64,000 nt of DNA from CAWDDA01 sp963813345 (GCA_963813345.1 CAWEYR010000028.1:186001-250000); one strand, 5' to 3'. Positions 19,029 to 28,247 are shown, counted from the first letter of the stretch. The notes: a model not told the origin generated them from the sequence alone. Translations and numbers: made by a program.

Positions 19029-19514
19029 ATGGCGAAGCGAGATTCAAAGACATTGTCGCATGTGGACGACGAGGGCCGGGTGGTGATGGTCGATGTGGGT
19101 GAAAAACCCATCACCTCGCGCGTTGCTGAGGCGAGCGGCCGCGTGCGCATGTCAGCCTCCACGGTGGCTGCGATCAGAGAGCGTCGCACGCCTAAAGGCG
19201 ATCCCCTGGAGGCCGCCAGAATCGCCGGCATTATGGCCGCAAAGCGAACTTCGGAGCTGATACCACTTTGCCACCCGCTCCAGTTAACGCATGTCGACAT
19301 CGAGATTTCTCTGGATGACGACGGCGCACGGATATTGTCGAAAGTGTCAACGAGCGGACAGACGGGTGTTGAGATGGAAGCTCTCACCGCAGTCTCGGTA
19401 GCAGCTTTAACACTTTATGACATGTGCAAGGCTGTCGAGAGGGAGATGGTAATCACGGACATTCGTCTTGAAAGCAAGGCAGGCGGCCGTTCCGGCGACT
19501 GGAATCGAACCTGA
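19029..19514 (+). CDS. moaC: Cyclic pyranopterin monophosphate synthase
   Basis: A 161-residue enzyme that converts 3',8-cyclo-7,8-dihydro-GTP to cyclic pyranopterin monophosphate, the first stable molybdopterin precursor. Conserved segments are LSHVDDEGRVVMVDVGEKP, GIMAAKRTSELIPLCHPLQL with the active-site region, VSTSGQTGVEMEALTAVSVA and LTLYDMCKAVEREM, all expected in MoaC. The stop (19512-19514) directly abuts the ATG of the cheR-like gene. Confidence 0.96.
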   Translation: MAKRDSKTLSHVDDEGRVVMVDVGEKPITSRVAEASGRVRMSASTVAAIRERRTPKGDPLEAARIAGIMAAKRTSELIPLCHPLQLTHVDIEISLDDDGARILSKVSTSGQTGVEMEALTAVSVAALTLYDMCKAVEREMVITDIRLESKAGGRSGDWNRT

Positions 19515-20330
19515 ATGACGTTCCACATTCTGCTCAAGAGACTCGAAGATTCCCTGGCCGAAGAGTACGGCTGGGCAGCAACGCCTGTCTCGAGATCGCG
19601 GCTGAGCAGCGTCGTGGAAAGCAAGGCTCATAGGTTGCAGATCGCAGCGGAAGAGTATTGCCAGATCGCTGCGACCAGTCAAAGCGAGATGCTCGCGCTC
19701 GTCGAAGAGGCAGCCGCCGGCGAGACTTATTTCTTCAGGGAACCTCAGCAGTTTGAATTGCTGCGCCGGGTAATCGTTCCCGGAATGCTGCCGAACCGCT
19801 CCGGCGGCGACAAGCTGCGTGTCTGGAGCGCTGCGTGCTCTACCGGAGAGGAAGCCTATTCGCTTGCCATTACGATCGATGCCTTATGCACATCACCTGG
19901 CCGGGGTCAGGTGGAGATATTTGCGACTGATGTACGCAACCGAGCCCTGTTGGTTGCAAGCGAAGGTCAATACAACGCCAGTACCCTGAAGGAGATGTCG
20001 CCCGGCGAACGCGAGAAGTATTTTACGTCACCGAATGCAGATACTTTTGCAGTCGCACCATCGATTCGCCGTCTGGTGACGTTTCGGCGCGTGAACCTTC
20101 TCGATCAGATGTTCTGGAAAAGAATGAATGGACGATACGACCTTATCGTCTGCACAAACCTGCTCGCCCATCTTCACGGCTCTGCCGTCCGTCAGATGGT
20201 GAGTCGCCTCGTGAAATCGCTTCGACAAGGCGGATATCTGATGGTAGCGCCGACAGAGAATTCATACGTCGAGAACGCCAATCTTCGCCCCTGCAAAGAC
20301 GCTCCGACGTTCTTCTGTCGAGCAGCGTAG
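19515..20330 (+). CDS. cheR: CheR-type protein methyltransferase
   Basis: A 271-residue SAM-dependent methyltransferase of the CheR family, which normally methylates glutamates of chemoreceptors. It has a small helical N-terminal domain, then AGETYFFREPQQFELLRRV, the SAM-binding segment LRVWSAACSTGEEAYSLAI, IFATDVRNRALLVASEGQY, FRRVNLLD and a motif region YDLIVCTNLLAHL. In standard CheR the last of these is usually FCRNVLIYF-like; here it is CTNLLAHLHG. No chemotaxis gene is nearby, and its head-to-tail position after moaC is probably incidental co-transcription. The target may not be a chemoreceptor. Confidence 0.88.
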   Translation: MTFHILLKRLEDSLAEEYGWAATPVSRSRLSSVVESKAHRLQIAAEEYCQIAATSQSEMLALVEEAAAGETYFFREPQQFELLRRVIVPGMLPNRSGGDKLRVWSAACSTGEEAYSLAITIDALCTSPGRGQVEIFATDVRNRALLVASEGQYNASTLKEMSPGEREKYFTSPNADTFAVAPSIRRLVTFRRVNLLDQMFWKRMNGRYDLIVCTNLLAHLHGSAVRQMVSRLVKSLRQGGYLMVAPTENSYVENANLRPCKDAPTFFCRAA

Positions 20331-20339
20331 GAAAAGAAA

Positions 20340-20484
20340 GGGGTCAGGGGTCGGGGGTCGGGGGTCGGGGATGAGATTTGTAGTTCAAGATTTAGCTTGC
20401 TTTGTTCGTCAGTCTGAGATCTGCGACAGAGCAAGCTAAAGCTTGAACTCCATACCCCGACCCCCGACCCCTGACCCCCGACCC
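20340..20484. repeat. Class B composite inverted repeat, GGGGTCG heptamers
   Basis: Same architecture as the element at 15.3 kb but with a different heptamer: tandem GGGGTCA/GGGGTCG copies on the left and their complement on the right. The inner core is the same, TTCAAGATTTAGCTTGC and GCAAGCTAAAGCTTGAACTC. It is located exactly between the convergent cheR and DHH genes. Confidence 0.9.
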
Positions 20485-20491
20485 TTCTTCC

Positions 20492-21646
20492 TCATTCCGC
20501 ACGTTCATCAACGACACCAAGTTTTGCCCAGAGTTTACGTTTGATCTGCTCGTTGTAGAGGCGCCATTTCCACTTGGTGAATTCGTCGTCGAATCTTCCG
20601 GCGAGAAACCCGATCGGAATCTCGAAACCTCCCGCTTCGCGACGCCCCCCGCCATAGAACTGCCCCGGCGCTGCGCCACCAAGCGCCTCTTTCAGAAAAG
20701 TATCGGGATTGAGCGTCGGTTTCCGGGTACGCAAACTACCTACAATAAACTCGCGATCACCTTCCTTGACTACGATGCCATAGACGATGGCAGTGTGGAC
20801 GTATTCTTCCGTGAGCAGAAAATCTGCAGCCTGCGGAATCGCATCACGATCCTCGAAACGCAGATATCCAACACCGGCGACGCTGTAGTTGTCGATGACT
20901 TCACGTGATTCAAGCGCCCCGCGAATCACATCCATTGTGTTGCGTGAGCGCTGGCTCGAAAGAATCGCTTCGAAGGTCTCCTGCTCAAGAAAGTCAGCCA
21001 GGTAAGCTGCCGCGAGATAATCGTCGCGGTCAGCCCTCACGAGACCATTCGTTTCACTTCTGATTCCGTGCATCAGCGCAGTTGCCAGACGCGTATGCTC
21101 TGGATTCGAGTGATCGAGCGGCAGCATACCGCGCTCGAGATACTGAGCATAAATTGTGGCGGTAGCGTTCGCCGTTGTTCGGATATCGGTGAACTGCGCG
21201 TCGAGCATACCCTGCAACTCGTGATGATCCACGATTACAAGGACTGGCACATTCTGCTGCTTCAGCCGCTCTGTGACACCGGAGGTCGTTCCCTGGTTGT
21301 CGACAAACACACTTCCGGCATAACTTTTGAGATCATCACGCTCCTGGACCTTGAGCATGGCGACATTCAGGAGTTCGACAAGCGCGATATTCTCAAGATG
21401 GCTGATCGCCCCGTCGTAGACTATGTCGGACTCAATTTCGTATAGTGCAGCGATCATCTGATGCGCCAAAGCCGAGGAAATAGCATCGGGATCGGGAAAG
21501 CTTTGCATCACGATCACGTGGCGCTCACCGCGATGCGCTTCGAGAAGTCGAAGCAACGCCTGCGCCTTAACGCCCTTTCCTTCAAGCGATCCGGTCTCCG
21601 GGGTCACTGACACGTCACGTAGCCTGTTTCGCTCTTTTCCGCTCAT
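20492..21646 (-). CDS. DHH/DHHA1 phosphoesterase (NrnA-like)
   Basis: A predicted metal-dependent phosphoesterase, 384 residues from the chosen start. It has the N-terminal DHH domain with SFPDPDAISSALA, VFVDNQGTTSG and the signature DHHE (VLVIVDHHELQGML), then a DHHA1 domain ending in GGGRREAGGFEIPIGFL. Relatives degrade nanoRNA, pAp or cyclic dinucleotide products; the substrate here is not determined. The frame opens nine codons upstream, but ATG 21646 has GGGAGG at good spacing. It is divergent from manC with 62 bp between the starts. Confidence 0.88.
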   Translation of the reverse strand: MSGKERNRLRDVSVTPETGSLEGKGVKAQALLRLLEAHRGERHVIVMQSFPDPDAISSALAHQMIAALYEIESDIVYDGAISHLENIALVELLNVAMLKVQERDDLKSYAGSVFVDNQGTTSGVTERLKQQNVPVLVIVDHHELQGMLDAQFTDIRTTANATATIYAQYLERGMLPLDHSNPEHTRLATALMHGIRSETNGLVRADRDDYLAAAYLADFLEQETFEAILSSQRSRNTMDVIRGALESREVIDNYSVAGVGYLRFEDRDAIPQAADFLLTEEYVHTAIVYGIVVKEGDREFIVGSLRTRKPTLNPDTFLKEALGGAAPGQFYGGGRREAGGFEIPIGFLAGRFDDEFTKWKWRLYNEQIKRKLWAKLGVVDERAE

Positions 21647-21708
21647 AGCGCCCTCCCGCCTGAACTGTGGCACAATTTCCGAGTTTGTTCCATATAGAGG
21701 AGGTCGGA

Positions 21709-22764
21709 ATGTTCGCAGTCATCATGGCCGGTGGAGCCGGCACCAGGTTCTGGCCCGCAAGTCGCGAGAGCCTGCCAAAGCAGTTTCTAAAAATTACAAG
21801 CGATCGCACGATGTTTGAAGAGACACTCGCGCGCGTGAGGCTCTTTGCACAGGAAGGCAAAGTCTATGCGGTCGTCGGCGCCAATCACGCCGAACTTATT
21901 TCCGATAAGAGCGGGTGCAGGCTTCTTGTCGAACCTGTTGGACGCAATACGGCGGCATGCGTAGCTCTCGCCGCAGTTCACATCAATGCAGTCGATCCCG
22001 ATGAACCAATCGCAGTCCTTCCCGCGGATCACTTTGTAAGCAATGTCGAATCGTTTGCAAGTACCTTAAGAACGGCTGGTGAGATTGCGAGCAATGGATC
22101 GATCGTCACCATTGGCATCGAACCCACTCGGCCTGAAACAGGCTATGGATACCTCGAGATAGGCGAGAGGGTGAACGAAGCCAGCGAAGTTCCCTGCTTT
22201 CGGATGGTGCGCTTCGAAGAGAAACCGGATGCGGGAACGGCAAAGCAGTTTCTCGCAAGCGGACGTTACCTTTGGAACAGCGGGATTTTTGTATTCACCG
22301 CACGCACGATCCTGAGTGAACTCAAAGCCTGCCTGCCGGGAATGTCTGCCGAGTTTGATGAGATCGCGAAAGCGATTGGATCAGGCGACTATGATGCCAT
22401 CGTCAGAAAGGCATACGAACGCGTCGAATCAATCTCGATAGACTACGGCATCATGGAGCGAACTCAAGCTCCAGTGTATGCGCTCAAGGCGGGTTTCGGG
22501 TGGAGTGACGTCGGAAGCTGGCAGGCACTATATGAGCTCCGATCCGATGAATACGATGCCAGCGGAAACCTGTTGATTGGAAATGCAAAGGTGGTCGAGT
22601 CGGCATCGAATCTGGTTTTTTCTGACGCTGGACGGCTGGTCGCACTTCTTGGCGTCGAAGGTCTCGTCATTGTCGACACAAAGGACGCGCTGCTGGTCGC
22701 AAAACTCGAGAGTTCGCAGGATGTGAAGAAGGTAGTGGAAGAGATAAGTCGTGGGCAGGCATAA
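21709..22764 (+). CDS. manC: Mannose-1-phosphate guanylyltransferase
   Basis: A nucleotidyltransferase making GDP-mannose from mannose 1-phosphate and GTP, for polysaccharide or glycan synthesis. It has the signature AVIMAGGAGTRFWPASRE, PKQFL, VEPVGRNTAACVALAA, VLPADHFV, RFEEKPDAGTA, YLWNSGIFVF and SIDYGIMER. It has 351 residues from ATG 21709, which has GAGGAGG upstream; a longer frame from 21667 lacks a site. No phosphomannose isomerase domain is fused. The TAA stop forms the first bases of the class A repeat. Confidence 0.95.
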   Translation: MFAVIMAGGAGTRFWPASRESLPKQFLKITSDRTMFEETLARVRLFAQEGKVYAVVGANHAELISDKSGCRLLVEPVGRNTAACVALAAVHINAVDPDEPIAVLPADHFVSNVESFASTLRTAGEIASNGSIVTIGIEPTRPETGYGYLEIGERVNEASEVPCFRMVRFEEKPDAGTAKQFLASGRYLWNSGIFVFTARTILSELKACLPGMSAEFDEIAKAIGSGDYDAIVRKAYERVESISIDYGIMERTQAPVYALKAGFGWSDVGSWQALYELRSDEYDASGNLLIGNAKVVESASNLVFSDAGRLVALLGVEGLVIVDTKDALLVAKLESSQDVKKVVEEISRGQA

Positions 22765-22854
22765 AGGTACGTTGTACCGCCTTTTAGGCGGAATCGTGAC
22801 TGTCGAGAGTCCAGGCTTTCACGATTCCGCCTAAAAGGCGGTACAACGTACCTT
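22764..22854. repeat. Class A inverted repeat, perfect 36-bp arms
   Basis: Arms 22764-22799 and 22819-22854 are exact reverse complements containing GTACGTTGTACCG and the inner palindrome CCGCCTTTTAGGCGG. It starts on the last base of the manC stop and ends 8 bp before the stop of the convergent 85-residue gene. Confidence 0.93.
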
Positions 22855-22862
22855 CTTACACT

Positions 22863-23120
22863 TTACGATCGCGTTTGTAGAACTATATCAAGCGATCGGC
22901 TGGCGATATCGCGGGTTCGCTCAGACCAGCCCATCTGCTCGCGATTCTGCTCGTAGTCGCGGCGCACGCGCTCTTTCAGTCTCTCGATAAATCCGGCCGG
23001 GTCGGGAGACTTCTCTATCGCGAAGTCAATCGCTCGATAAGCATTGTGAATCGTAATCAACCAGTCTGAGGCAAGGTACTCCGGCGTGTCTGGCTCGGCG
23101 CTGAATTTTGCGGTTGGCAT
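22863..23120 (-). CDS. Hypothetical protein, 85 aa
   Basis: An unrecognised small, charged, mostly helical protein with no signal peptide or membrane segment. It contains SDWLITIHNAYRAIDFAIEK and an Arg/Glu-rich helix (GFIERLKERVRRDYEQNREQ). It lies 9 bp downstream of the dapE-like gene on the same strand, so it is probably the last gene of the lysine operon or its read-through. The reading frame is intact and codon use matches the neighbours. Confidence 0.65.
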   Translation of the reverse strand: MPTAKFSAEPDTPEYLASDWLITIHNAYRAIDFAIEKSPDPAGFIERLKERVRRDYEQNREQMGWSERTRDIASRSLDIVLQTRS

Positions 23121-23129
23121 AAGTTAGTC

Positions 23130-24141
23130 TCACTCCGAATCAATCTTTTCAATGAGTATCCTGACCATTCTTGCATACGTATCGACACTTCGCACCAGCT
23201 CCTCCTTTAAAATGAACTCGTGCGATGTGTGCGCGTCGTGTATTGAGCCGGGCCCGAAGAGCAGTGGCTTGCCCCAGTTCGTCAGACACGGTATATCAGT
23301 CGCAAAACGCATGACCCCTTTTGGCAATCCAAGCTCATCAATCGTATGCAGGTGAATCGGTGGAATAGAGAATCCCCTTTGCACTTTAGCTCTTCCGCCG
23401 ACCAGGTCTTCGATGAGTGAGAAAACATCGTCAGGATCCGTCACGGTCCGAAACATAAGCTCGGAAGCAGCATCAATCCGGAATCACGTTGGCTTTGCGG
23501 CCTCCGCTGATCGTGCCAATGTTGTATGTAGTCGCTCCAAGCTCGGCATCCTCCGGCCATTTCTTTTCGCGGATTTCATTCAGAATGTCGAGCAACTTCT
23601 CGATCGCAGATTCGCCGCACTCCGGGTACGCAGCGTGCCCGGTACGCCCCTCGGCCTCGAGCACAAATCGCAATGCACCCTTGGTCGCGATCGCCTGATG
23701 GCTTTCCGTTGGCTCCCCATTGATCAGATAGCGATTGCGGTTCGGCAACGTATTGGCAACCTTTGCACCCTCGCTGCCATCTTCTTCACCTACCAGAAAC
23801 AGCAGCCCGAAATCACGGGCACCGGAATCGAGCAGCGCCTTTCCCGCCGCGACCTGAGCAGCAACAATTCCCTTTGCATCGCAGGCTCCGCGCCCATAAA
23901 TAGTACTGTCATCCTCGCTCGACGCGATGAACGGCGGGACAGTGTCGATATGAGTCGAGAGCATGACCCGTGGATCGCCCGAGCGCGCGATCACGTTGAA
24001 CCGCCCGGTCCCCACTTCCTGAAGATCAACCTGGAATCCTGTATTGGCGAGAAATTGGCCAAGAAACTTCCCCACTTCGCCTTCATTGCCCGATACGGAC
24101 TCTATATCGATCAGCTCACGCGTTAGATTGAAAATATTCAT
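23130..24141 (-). CDS. dapE: M20 family deacylase, probable succinyl-diaminopimelate desuccinylase, one frameshift
   Basis: A zinc peptidase-fold deacylase. Metal-ligand motifs are in order: MLSTHIDTVPPF, GRGACDAKGIVAA, LFLVGEEDGSEGA and, after the dimerisation domain, HTSHEFILKEEL near the C terminus. The frame breaks at about 23480, where the minus strand reads CCGGATTGATGCTGC; removing one T gives IPDDAASELMFRTVT and a continuous protein of about 336 residues. Similar proteins include ArgE and LysK, but location at the end of a lysC-dapB-dapA-dapD operon argues for DapE, the desuccinylation step after DapD and aminotransfer. Confidence 0.82.
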
Positions 24142-24180
24142 GATATGACTGGAAGGAATCGAAGCAGATCGTACCAGAAT

Positions 24181-25032
24181 TCAACGAAGAAAGTCTTCCA
24201 GCTGGACCGACGCTTCAGTCTTCTCGTCACGATACTTGACGATGATTGGAGTGTAGATCGAAAGTCCCCACTCACGCGCCGGGCCTGAAGTTATCGGCCG
24301 AGCTCCTGCAACAACCACTGCTCCCGGCGGAATCTCGAGCGGCCCATCGTCACCTCTTCGGTGAATGACGCCCTTTACGGCGTCATAGACCGGCGTCGCA
24401 CCTGTGAGGACAACACCGGAAGCAAGAATCGCTCGCGCACGAACTATGGTTCCCTCATAGACTCCGCAGTTCCCGCCAATAAGCACATCGTCTTCAATGA
24501 TCACAGGAAGGGCGCCAACGGGTTCAAGCACGCCGCCTATCTGCGCAGCGGCACTCACGTGACAGCGTTTTCCAACTTGCGCGCAGGATCCGACAAGCGC
24601 GTGCGAATCGACCATCGTGCCTTCATCAACGTAAGCTCCAGCATTGATGTAGGCAGGCGGCATGATCGTCACGCCGCGCCCGACAAAAGCGCCATCCCGC
24701 ACCGACGAACCTCCCGGAACGATCCTGACTCCGCTCTCAACCGTGAGTTCTTTTGTCGGATACGTGTCCTTGTCAAAGAAACGAAACGTCTTGTCTATCG
24801 AGTAGTCGGTAAGGTTGCCCAGCCTGAAACCGAGCAGAATTCCGCGCTTGACCCACTGATGGACTACCCAGCGCCCATCCGCCTGGCAACTGGCGGCTCG
24901 GATACGCCCGGAATTGAGCTCTTCCTTGAATAAGGTAAATACGGTTCGTGCCTCGGCCGCCGTCGCTCCCGTGAGGGCATCCGCGGGGAGGCCTGACAAT
25001 TCGTTGATTCTGGATTCAAGTTGTTCGGACAT
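24181..25032 (-). CDS. dapD: 2,3,4,5-tetrahydropyridine-2,6-dicarboxylate N-succinyltransferase
   Basis: A left-handed beta-helix acyltransferase using succinyl-CoA in the succinylase branch of lysine/diaminopimelate synthesis. It has 283 residues from ATG 25032, preceded by AGGAAAG. Hexapeptide repeats cover about residues 115-235 (GAFVGRGVTIMPPAYINAGA, GTMVDSHALVGSCAQVGKR, VIIEDDVLIGGNCGVYEGTI). The open frame extends 29 codons upstream, but those codons are inverted-repeat sequence (QPGVSKTQPLATF) and should be excluded. It lies 39 bp upstream of dapE. Confidence 0.95.
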   Translation of the reverse strand: MSEQLESRINELSGLPADALTGATAAEARTVFTLFKEELNSGRIRAASCQADGRWVVHQWVKRGILLGFRLGNLTDYSIDKTFRFFDKDTYPTKELTVESGVRIVPGGSSVRDGAFVGRGVTIMPPAYINAGAYVDEGTMVDSHALVGSCAQVGKRCHVSAAAQIGGVLEPVGALPVIIEDDVLIGGNCGVYEGTIVRARAILASGVVLTGATPVYDAVKGVIHRRGDDGPLEIPPGAVVVAGARPITSGPAREWGLSIYTPIIVKYRDEKTEASVQLEDFLR

Positions 25033-25042
25033 GACTTTCCTG

Positions 25043-25245
25043 ACGCCGGAGGCGCCGAAGAACGTAGCCAGGGGTTGAGTCTTCGAAACCCCTGGTTGCA
25101 TTGAGAGAGAAGAGTGCATCCCGGAGGGATGCGAGAAACGGATCTGGTGAAACCGATCGTCTTTTCTCGCATCCCTCCGGGATGCAATTCGTCAACGGAA
25201 TCGATCCAGGGGTTTCGAAGACTCAACCCCTGGCTACGTTCTCGC
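25043..25245. repeat. Class C nested inverted repeat inside the lysine operon
   Basis: Outer arms 25061-25095 and 25206-25240 are exact 35-bp reverse complements (AACGTAGCCAGGGGTTGAGT and onward). Inner arms 25115-25138 and 25163-25186 are an exact 24-bp pair containing TGCATCCCGGAGGGATGC. Small GC-rich hairpins flank each side. It separates dapA from dapD and encodes the last dozen residues and the stop of dapA. Confidence 0.93.
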
Positions 25246-26152
25246 ACCGCTCCGCGGTGATTGCGATCACTCCACTCTCTTTGAGAACCTCTCGAAGGCG
25301 TGCTTTGTTTGCTTCCGCCATCGGCACGAGCGGCAAGCGGTATACCTCTTCAATCGCTCCGGTCATTGCGAGCGCCGCCTTGATGGGGATCGGGTTGCTC
25401 TCAATAAATAGCGCCTTGAAGAGAGGAACCAGTTCGCGATTGAGTTTCGCGGCTCGCGCGAAGTCACCGTCGAGAGATGCTTCGGTCAGAAGACTGACTC
25501 TGTCGGGAAGCAGATTGGAAACGACCGAAATCACGCCAGCTCCTCCGAGCGACACAACCGGTACGGTCATTGCATCGTCACCTGAAAGAACAAGAAACGA
25601 TTCATCGACGAGCGCGACAATCTCTGCAATCTGAGAAATATTTCCCGATGCTTCCTTGATCCCGATGATGCCACCAAGTTCAGCAAGCTTCGCGACTGTC
25701 GCGGGCTCGAGATTCGATCCTGTCCGACCCGGCACATTGTAAAGAATGATGGGCAGCGTGCTTGCCCCTGCGATTGCACGGAAGTGCTCGTAGAGCCCCG
25801 CCTGTGTCGGCTTGTTGTAATACGGCGTGACCGACAGGATCGCATCGGCCCCTTGATCAGTAAACAGGCCGATCCGATGAATCACCTCTCGCGTGTTGTA
25901 ACCACCCGCCCCAGCTACAACCGGAACGCGGCCGGCGGCAACGTCGACGGCGATCTGAACAACACGACATTGCTCCTCGTCCGTCATGGTTACGCTCTCG
26001 CCCGTCGTCCCGCACGCGACAAGGAAGTGAACGCCGCCTGCTATCTGAGCATCGATCAGTCTTCGCAGCGACTCTTCATCGATCGATTCATCTTTGCGAA
26101 ATGGTGTAACCAACGCCGTCCCGCAGCCACGCAATCTTTCGCGAGCGATCAT
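25223..26152 (-). CDS. dapA: 4-hydroxy-tetrahydrodipicolinate synthase
   Basis: A 309-residue class I aldolase condensing pyruvate with aspartate semialdehyde. It has RGCGTALVTPFRKDESID, CGTTGESVTMTDEE, GAGGYNTREVIHR, the YYNKP segment, LYNVPGRTGSNL with the active-site tyrosine, and IIGIKEASGNISQ with the Schiff-base lysine. It starts in an ATGA overlap with dapB. The C-terminal ITAERCENVARG and TGA are read from the class C repeat, so the native end is probably altered slightly; the active site is unaffected. Confidence 0.96.
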   Translation of the reverse strand: MIARERLRGCGTALVTPFRKDESIDEESLRRLIDAQIAGGVHFLVACGTTGESVTMTDEEQCRVVQIAVDVAAGRVPVVAGAGGYNTREVIHRIGLFTDQGADAILSVTPYYNKPTQAGLYEHFRAIAGASTLPIILYNVPGRTGSNLEPATVAKLAELGGIIGIKEASGNISQIAEIVALVDESFLVLSGDDAMTVPVVSLGGAGVISVVSNLLPDRVSLLTEASLDGDFARAAKLNRELVPLFKALFIESNPIPIKAALAMTGAIEEVYRLPLVPMAEANKARLREVLKESGVIAITAERCENVARG

Positions 26153-26853
26153 TTCTGACTTTCTCCTTCGAATAGAATCTCCGAGAACTCAAAGATGCCT
26201 TCTCTTCCCACTATCCGCTCCGCCGCCAGTATCGCGCCGGATGCGAAACCCTCACGGCTGCGCGCCGTGTGCACAAGCTGAATCGTATCCGCTTCGGAAT
26301 CGAATCCAAGCTCGTGCGTTCCCGGTGCAAATCCGGCACGGAGGCTGACCGGCACGGGCGTGCGATCCTGATAACTCGACTCGAGAAGTTGGGCCATTCT
26401 GATCGCTGTGCCGGAAGGTGCATCTTTTTTGAACTGATGATGGTGCTCAATCAGAAAAGGGTCATAACCATCGTGTGCAGCGAACAGCTTTCCCGCCTGA
26501 TCAACAAGCCGGAAGAACAGATTCATGCCAACCGAAAAGTTTGCGCCATAGACAAGCGAACCGTTGCTGTTCGTCACCAGTGATCGAACAAGATCAAGAC
26601 GGTCGTGCCAGCCGGTAGTTCCGACAACTACTGGGATGCCAACGCTCATAAGAGCACGAATATTTTCAATGACCGCATCCGGCGTCGAAAAATCTATCGC
26701 TACCTCGGCACCCTTGAGCTGTTCTTTCGTGATTCCGCTGGCGCCCTGGTTGTTGTCGATATCAAGCCGCGCAACGACTTCGTGACCGCGTGCGGACGCG
26801 ACCCGCTCAACGAGTTGTCCCATCTTCCCGTACCCGACAAGAGCGATCCTCAT
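26149..26853 (-). CDS. dapB: 4-hydroxy-tetrahydrodipicolinate reductase
   Basis: A 234-residue NAD(P)H-dependent reductase, next step after DapA. It has MRIALVGYGKMGQLVERVA (dinucleotide-binding), VAIDFSTPDAVIENI, VVGTTGWHD, ANFSVGMNLFF, and the catalytic/substrate segment EHHHQFKKDAPSGTAIRMA. It is overlapped by 4 nt at both ends (ATGA with lysC and with dapA), so the three genes are translationally coupled. Confidence 0.97.
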   Translation of the reverse strand: MRIALVGYGKMGQLVERVASARGHEVVARLDIDNNQGASGITKEQLKGAEVAIDFSTPDAVIENIRALMSVGIPVVVGTTGWHDRLDLVRSLVTNSNGSLVYGANFSVGMNLFFRLVDQAGKLFAAHDGYDPFLIEHHHQFKKDAPSGTAIRMAQLLESSYQDRTPVPVSLRAGFAPGTHELGFDSEADTIQLVHTARSREGFASGAILAAERIVGREGIFEFSEILFEGESQK

Positions 26854-28247
26854 CTTTGAAGCGCAGCCTCTGTATGGTCAAAACTTTGGCGATCGATCTG
26901 ACCGAAGAACTCGGAATGCAAAGCTTGCACTGCTTCCTCGACCTTGTCACCGGGCACAATGAAGCTCACGTTGATCGCCGATGCTCCGTGCGAAATCATC
27001 GAGACATTGATCTGATCGATGCTCGAAAAAATTCGAGCGGCGACTCCCGGAGTGACTCTCAATCGCTCACCCACGAGGCTCACGAGCGCCTGATTGCGCT
27101 CAACCGAGACCTCTCCCAGGACCTCGATCTCTGGAATTATCTTGTCAAGGTTGCGCGTATCGTCGAGCGTCATCGAGACACTGACTTCTGACGTGGATAC
27201 CATATCGACTGCTGTGTGATGCCGGGCGAAGATATCGAACAGCCGTGCAAGAAACCCATATGCCATGAGCATTCGATATGAACTCACATTAATGACCGTG
27301 ATTCCTCTTTTGAATGCAATTGCTCGCACAAGATTTTTTGTTGCCGGTGCGTGTTGAACGACTTGTGTTCCCTCTCCTTCAGGCCGCCGCGAATTTCTGA
27401 CAGAGACAGGGATATCCCGCTTCATTGCGGGCAGCAGCGTACTCGGGTGAAGGACCTTCGCGCCGAAGTATGCGAGCTCTGCAGCTTCCGCAAATGAAAT
27501 CGTGCGGACCCTTGCTGCTCCAGGAACCACGCGTGGATCGGTAGTAAGAATTCCATCGACATCGGTCCAGATCTCGATCTCGTCGGCATCGAGCGCAGCA
27601 CCGATGATTGCCGCCGAATAATCTGATCCTCCGCGTCCGATCGTAGTGGTCGAACCATCGGCGGCCGAACCTATGAACCCCTGGACAACTGGAATACTTC
27701 CCTCATCGATCATTGGAGCAAGGCTCATTCGAAGCGCATCGTTCGATGTTTCAAAGTCAACTGCGGCTCGAGTGAAGTCATCGTTCGTTCGAATAAGTGG
27801 CCGGATGTCGACCGAGACTCCAGGAATCTTCGCCGCGCGAAGTGCTGCTGCAACGATGACTGACGAGGCCAGTTCTCCAGTCGCCGACACGGCATCGGAC
27901 AAGCGCGCGCTGACACTTGCGGCGGCAGCAATCTGATCAAGGTAGGATCGCGCTGCATCAAAGTGAGTTCCCAGCCCTCTGATAACGTCGTCAATCTCGG
28001 ATGCGAGTGCGAGCTGCCGGGCGGTGTCAGAATGATGTGCGGCAATCGCATCAATCGCGGACCTTGCTTCCTCGATTCTGCCATCGCCAGCCAGGTTAGC
28101 GCAGGAAAGGAGTCCATTTGTCGTCCTGCCCATAGCTGAGACGACGATCACGGGTTTGCGTTCACGTTCGCGCCGGACGATCTCAATGAGTCTGCGAATT
28201 GCTGTGGTGTCTTCGACTGAAGTTCCACCGAACTTCATCACAATCAT
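26850..28247 (-). CDS. lysC: Aspartate kinase
   Basis: Phosphorylates aspartate, the committed step toward lysine, methionine and threonine. It has MIVMKFGGTSVEDTTAIRRL at the N terminus, the catalytic SAMGRTTNGLL, FIGSAADGSTTTIGRGGSDY, EIWTDVDGILTTDPRVVPGA, and two C-terminal ACT domains (residues about 310-460; VINVSSYRMLMAYGF, VSMISHGASAINVSF), which normally give lysine feedback. A TTG three codons upstream would also be open, but ATG 28247 is the better start. It is the first gene of the operon, downstream of the lysine riboswitch. Confidence 0.95.
   Translation of the reverse strand: MIVMKFGGTSVEDTTAIRRLIEIVRRERERKPVIVVSAMGRTTNGLLSCANLAGDGRIEEARSAIDAIAAHHSDTARQLALASEIDDVIRGLGTHFDAARSYLDQIAAAASVSARLSDAVSATGELASSVIVAAALRAAKIPGVSVDIRPLIRTNDDFTRAAVDFETSNDALRMSLAPMIDEGSIPVVQGFIGSAADGSTTTIGRGGSDYSAAIIGAALDADEIEIWTDVDGILTTDPRVVPGAARVRTISFAEAAELAYFGAKVLHPSTLLPAMKRDIPVSVRNSRRPEGEGTQVVQHAPATKNLVRAIAFKRGITVINVSSYRMLMAYGFLARLFDIFARHHTAVDMVSTSEVSVSMTLDDTRNLDKIIPEIEVLGEVSVERNQALVSLVGERLRVTPGVAARIFSSIDQINVSMISHGASAINVSFIVPGDKVEEAVQALHSEFFGQIDRQSFDHTEAALQR

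Noticed and set aside
24361..24933. 190-codon plus-strand frame opposite dapD
   Set aside because: Shadow of the beta-helix repeats in dapD; no independent support.
25033..25119. 29-codon N-terminal extension of DapD
   Set aside because: The codons are class C repeat sequence; ATG 25032 is preceded by AGGAAAG and fits the family.
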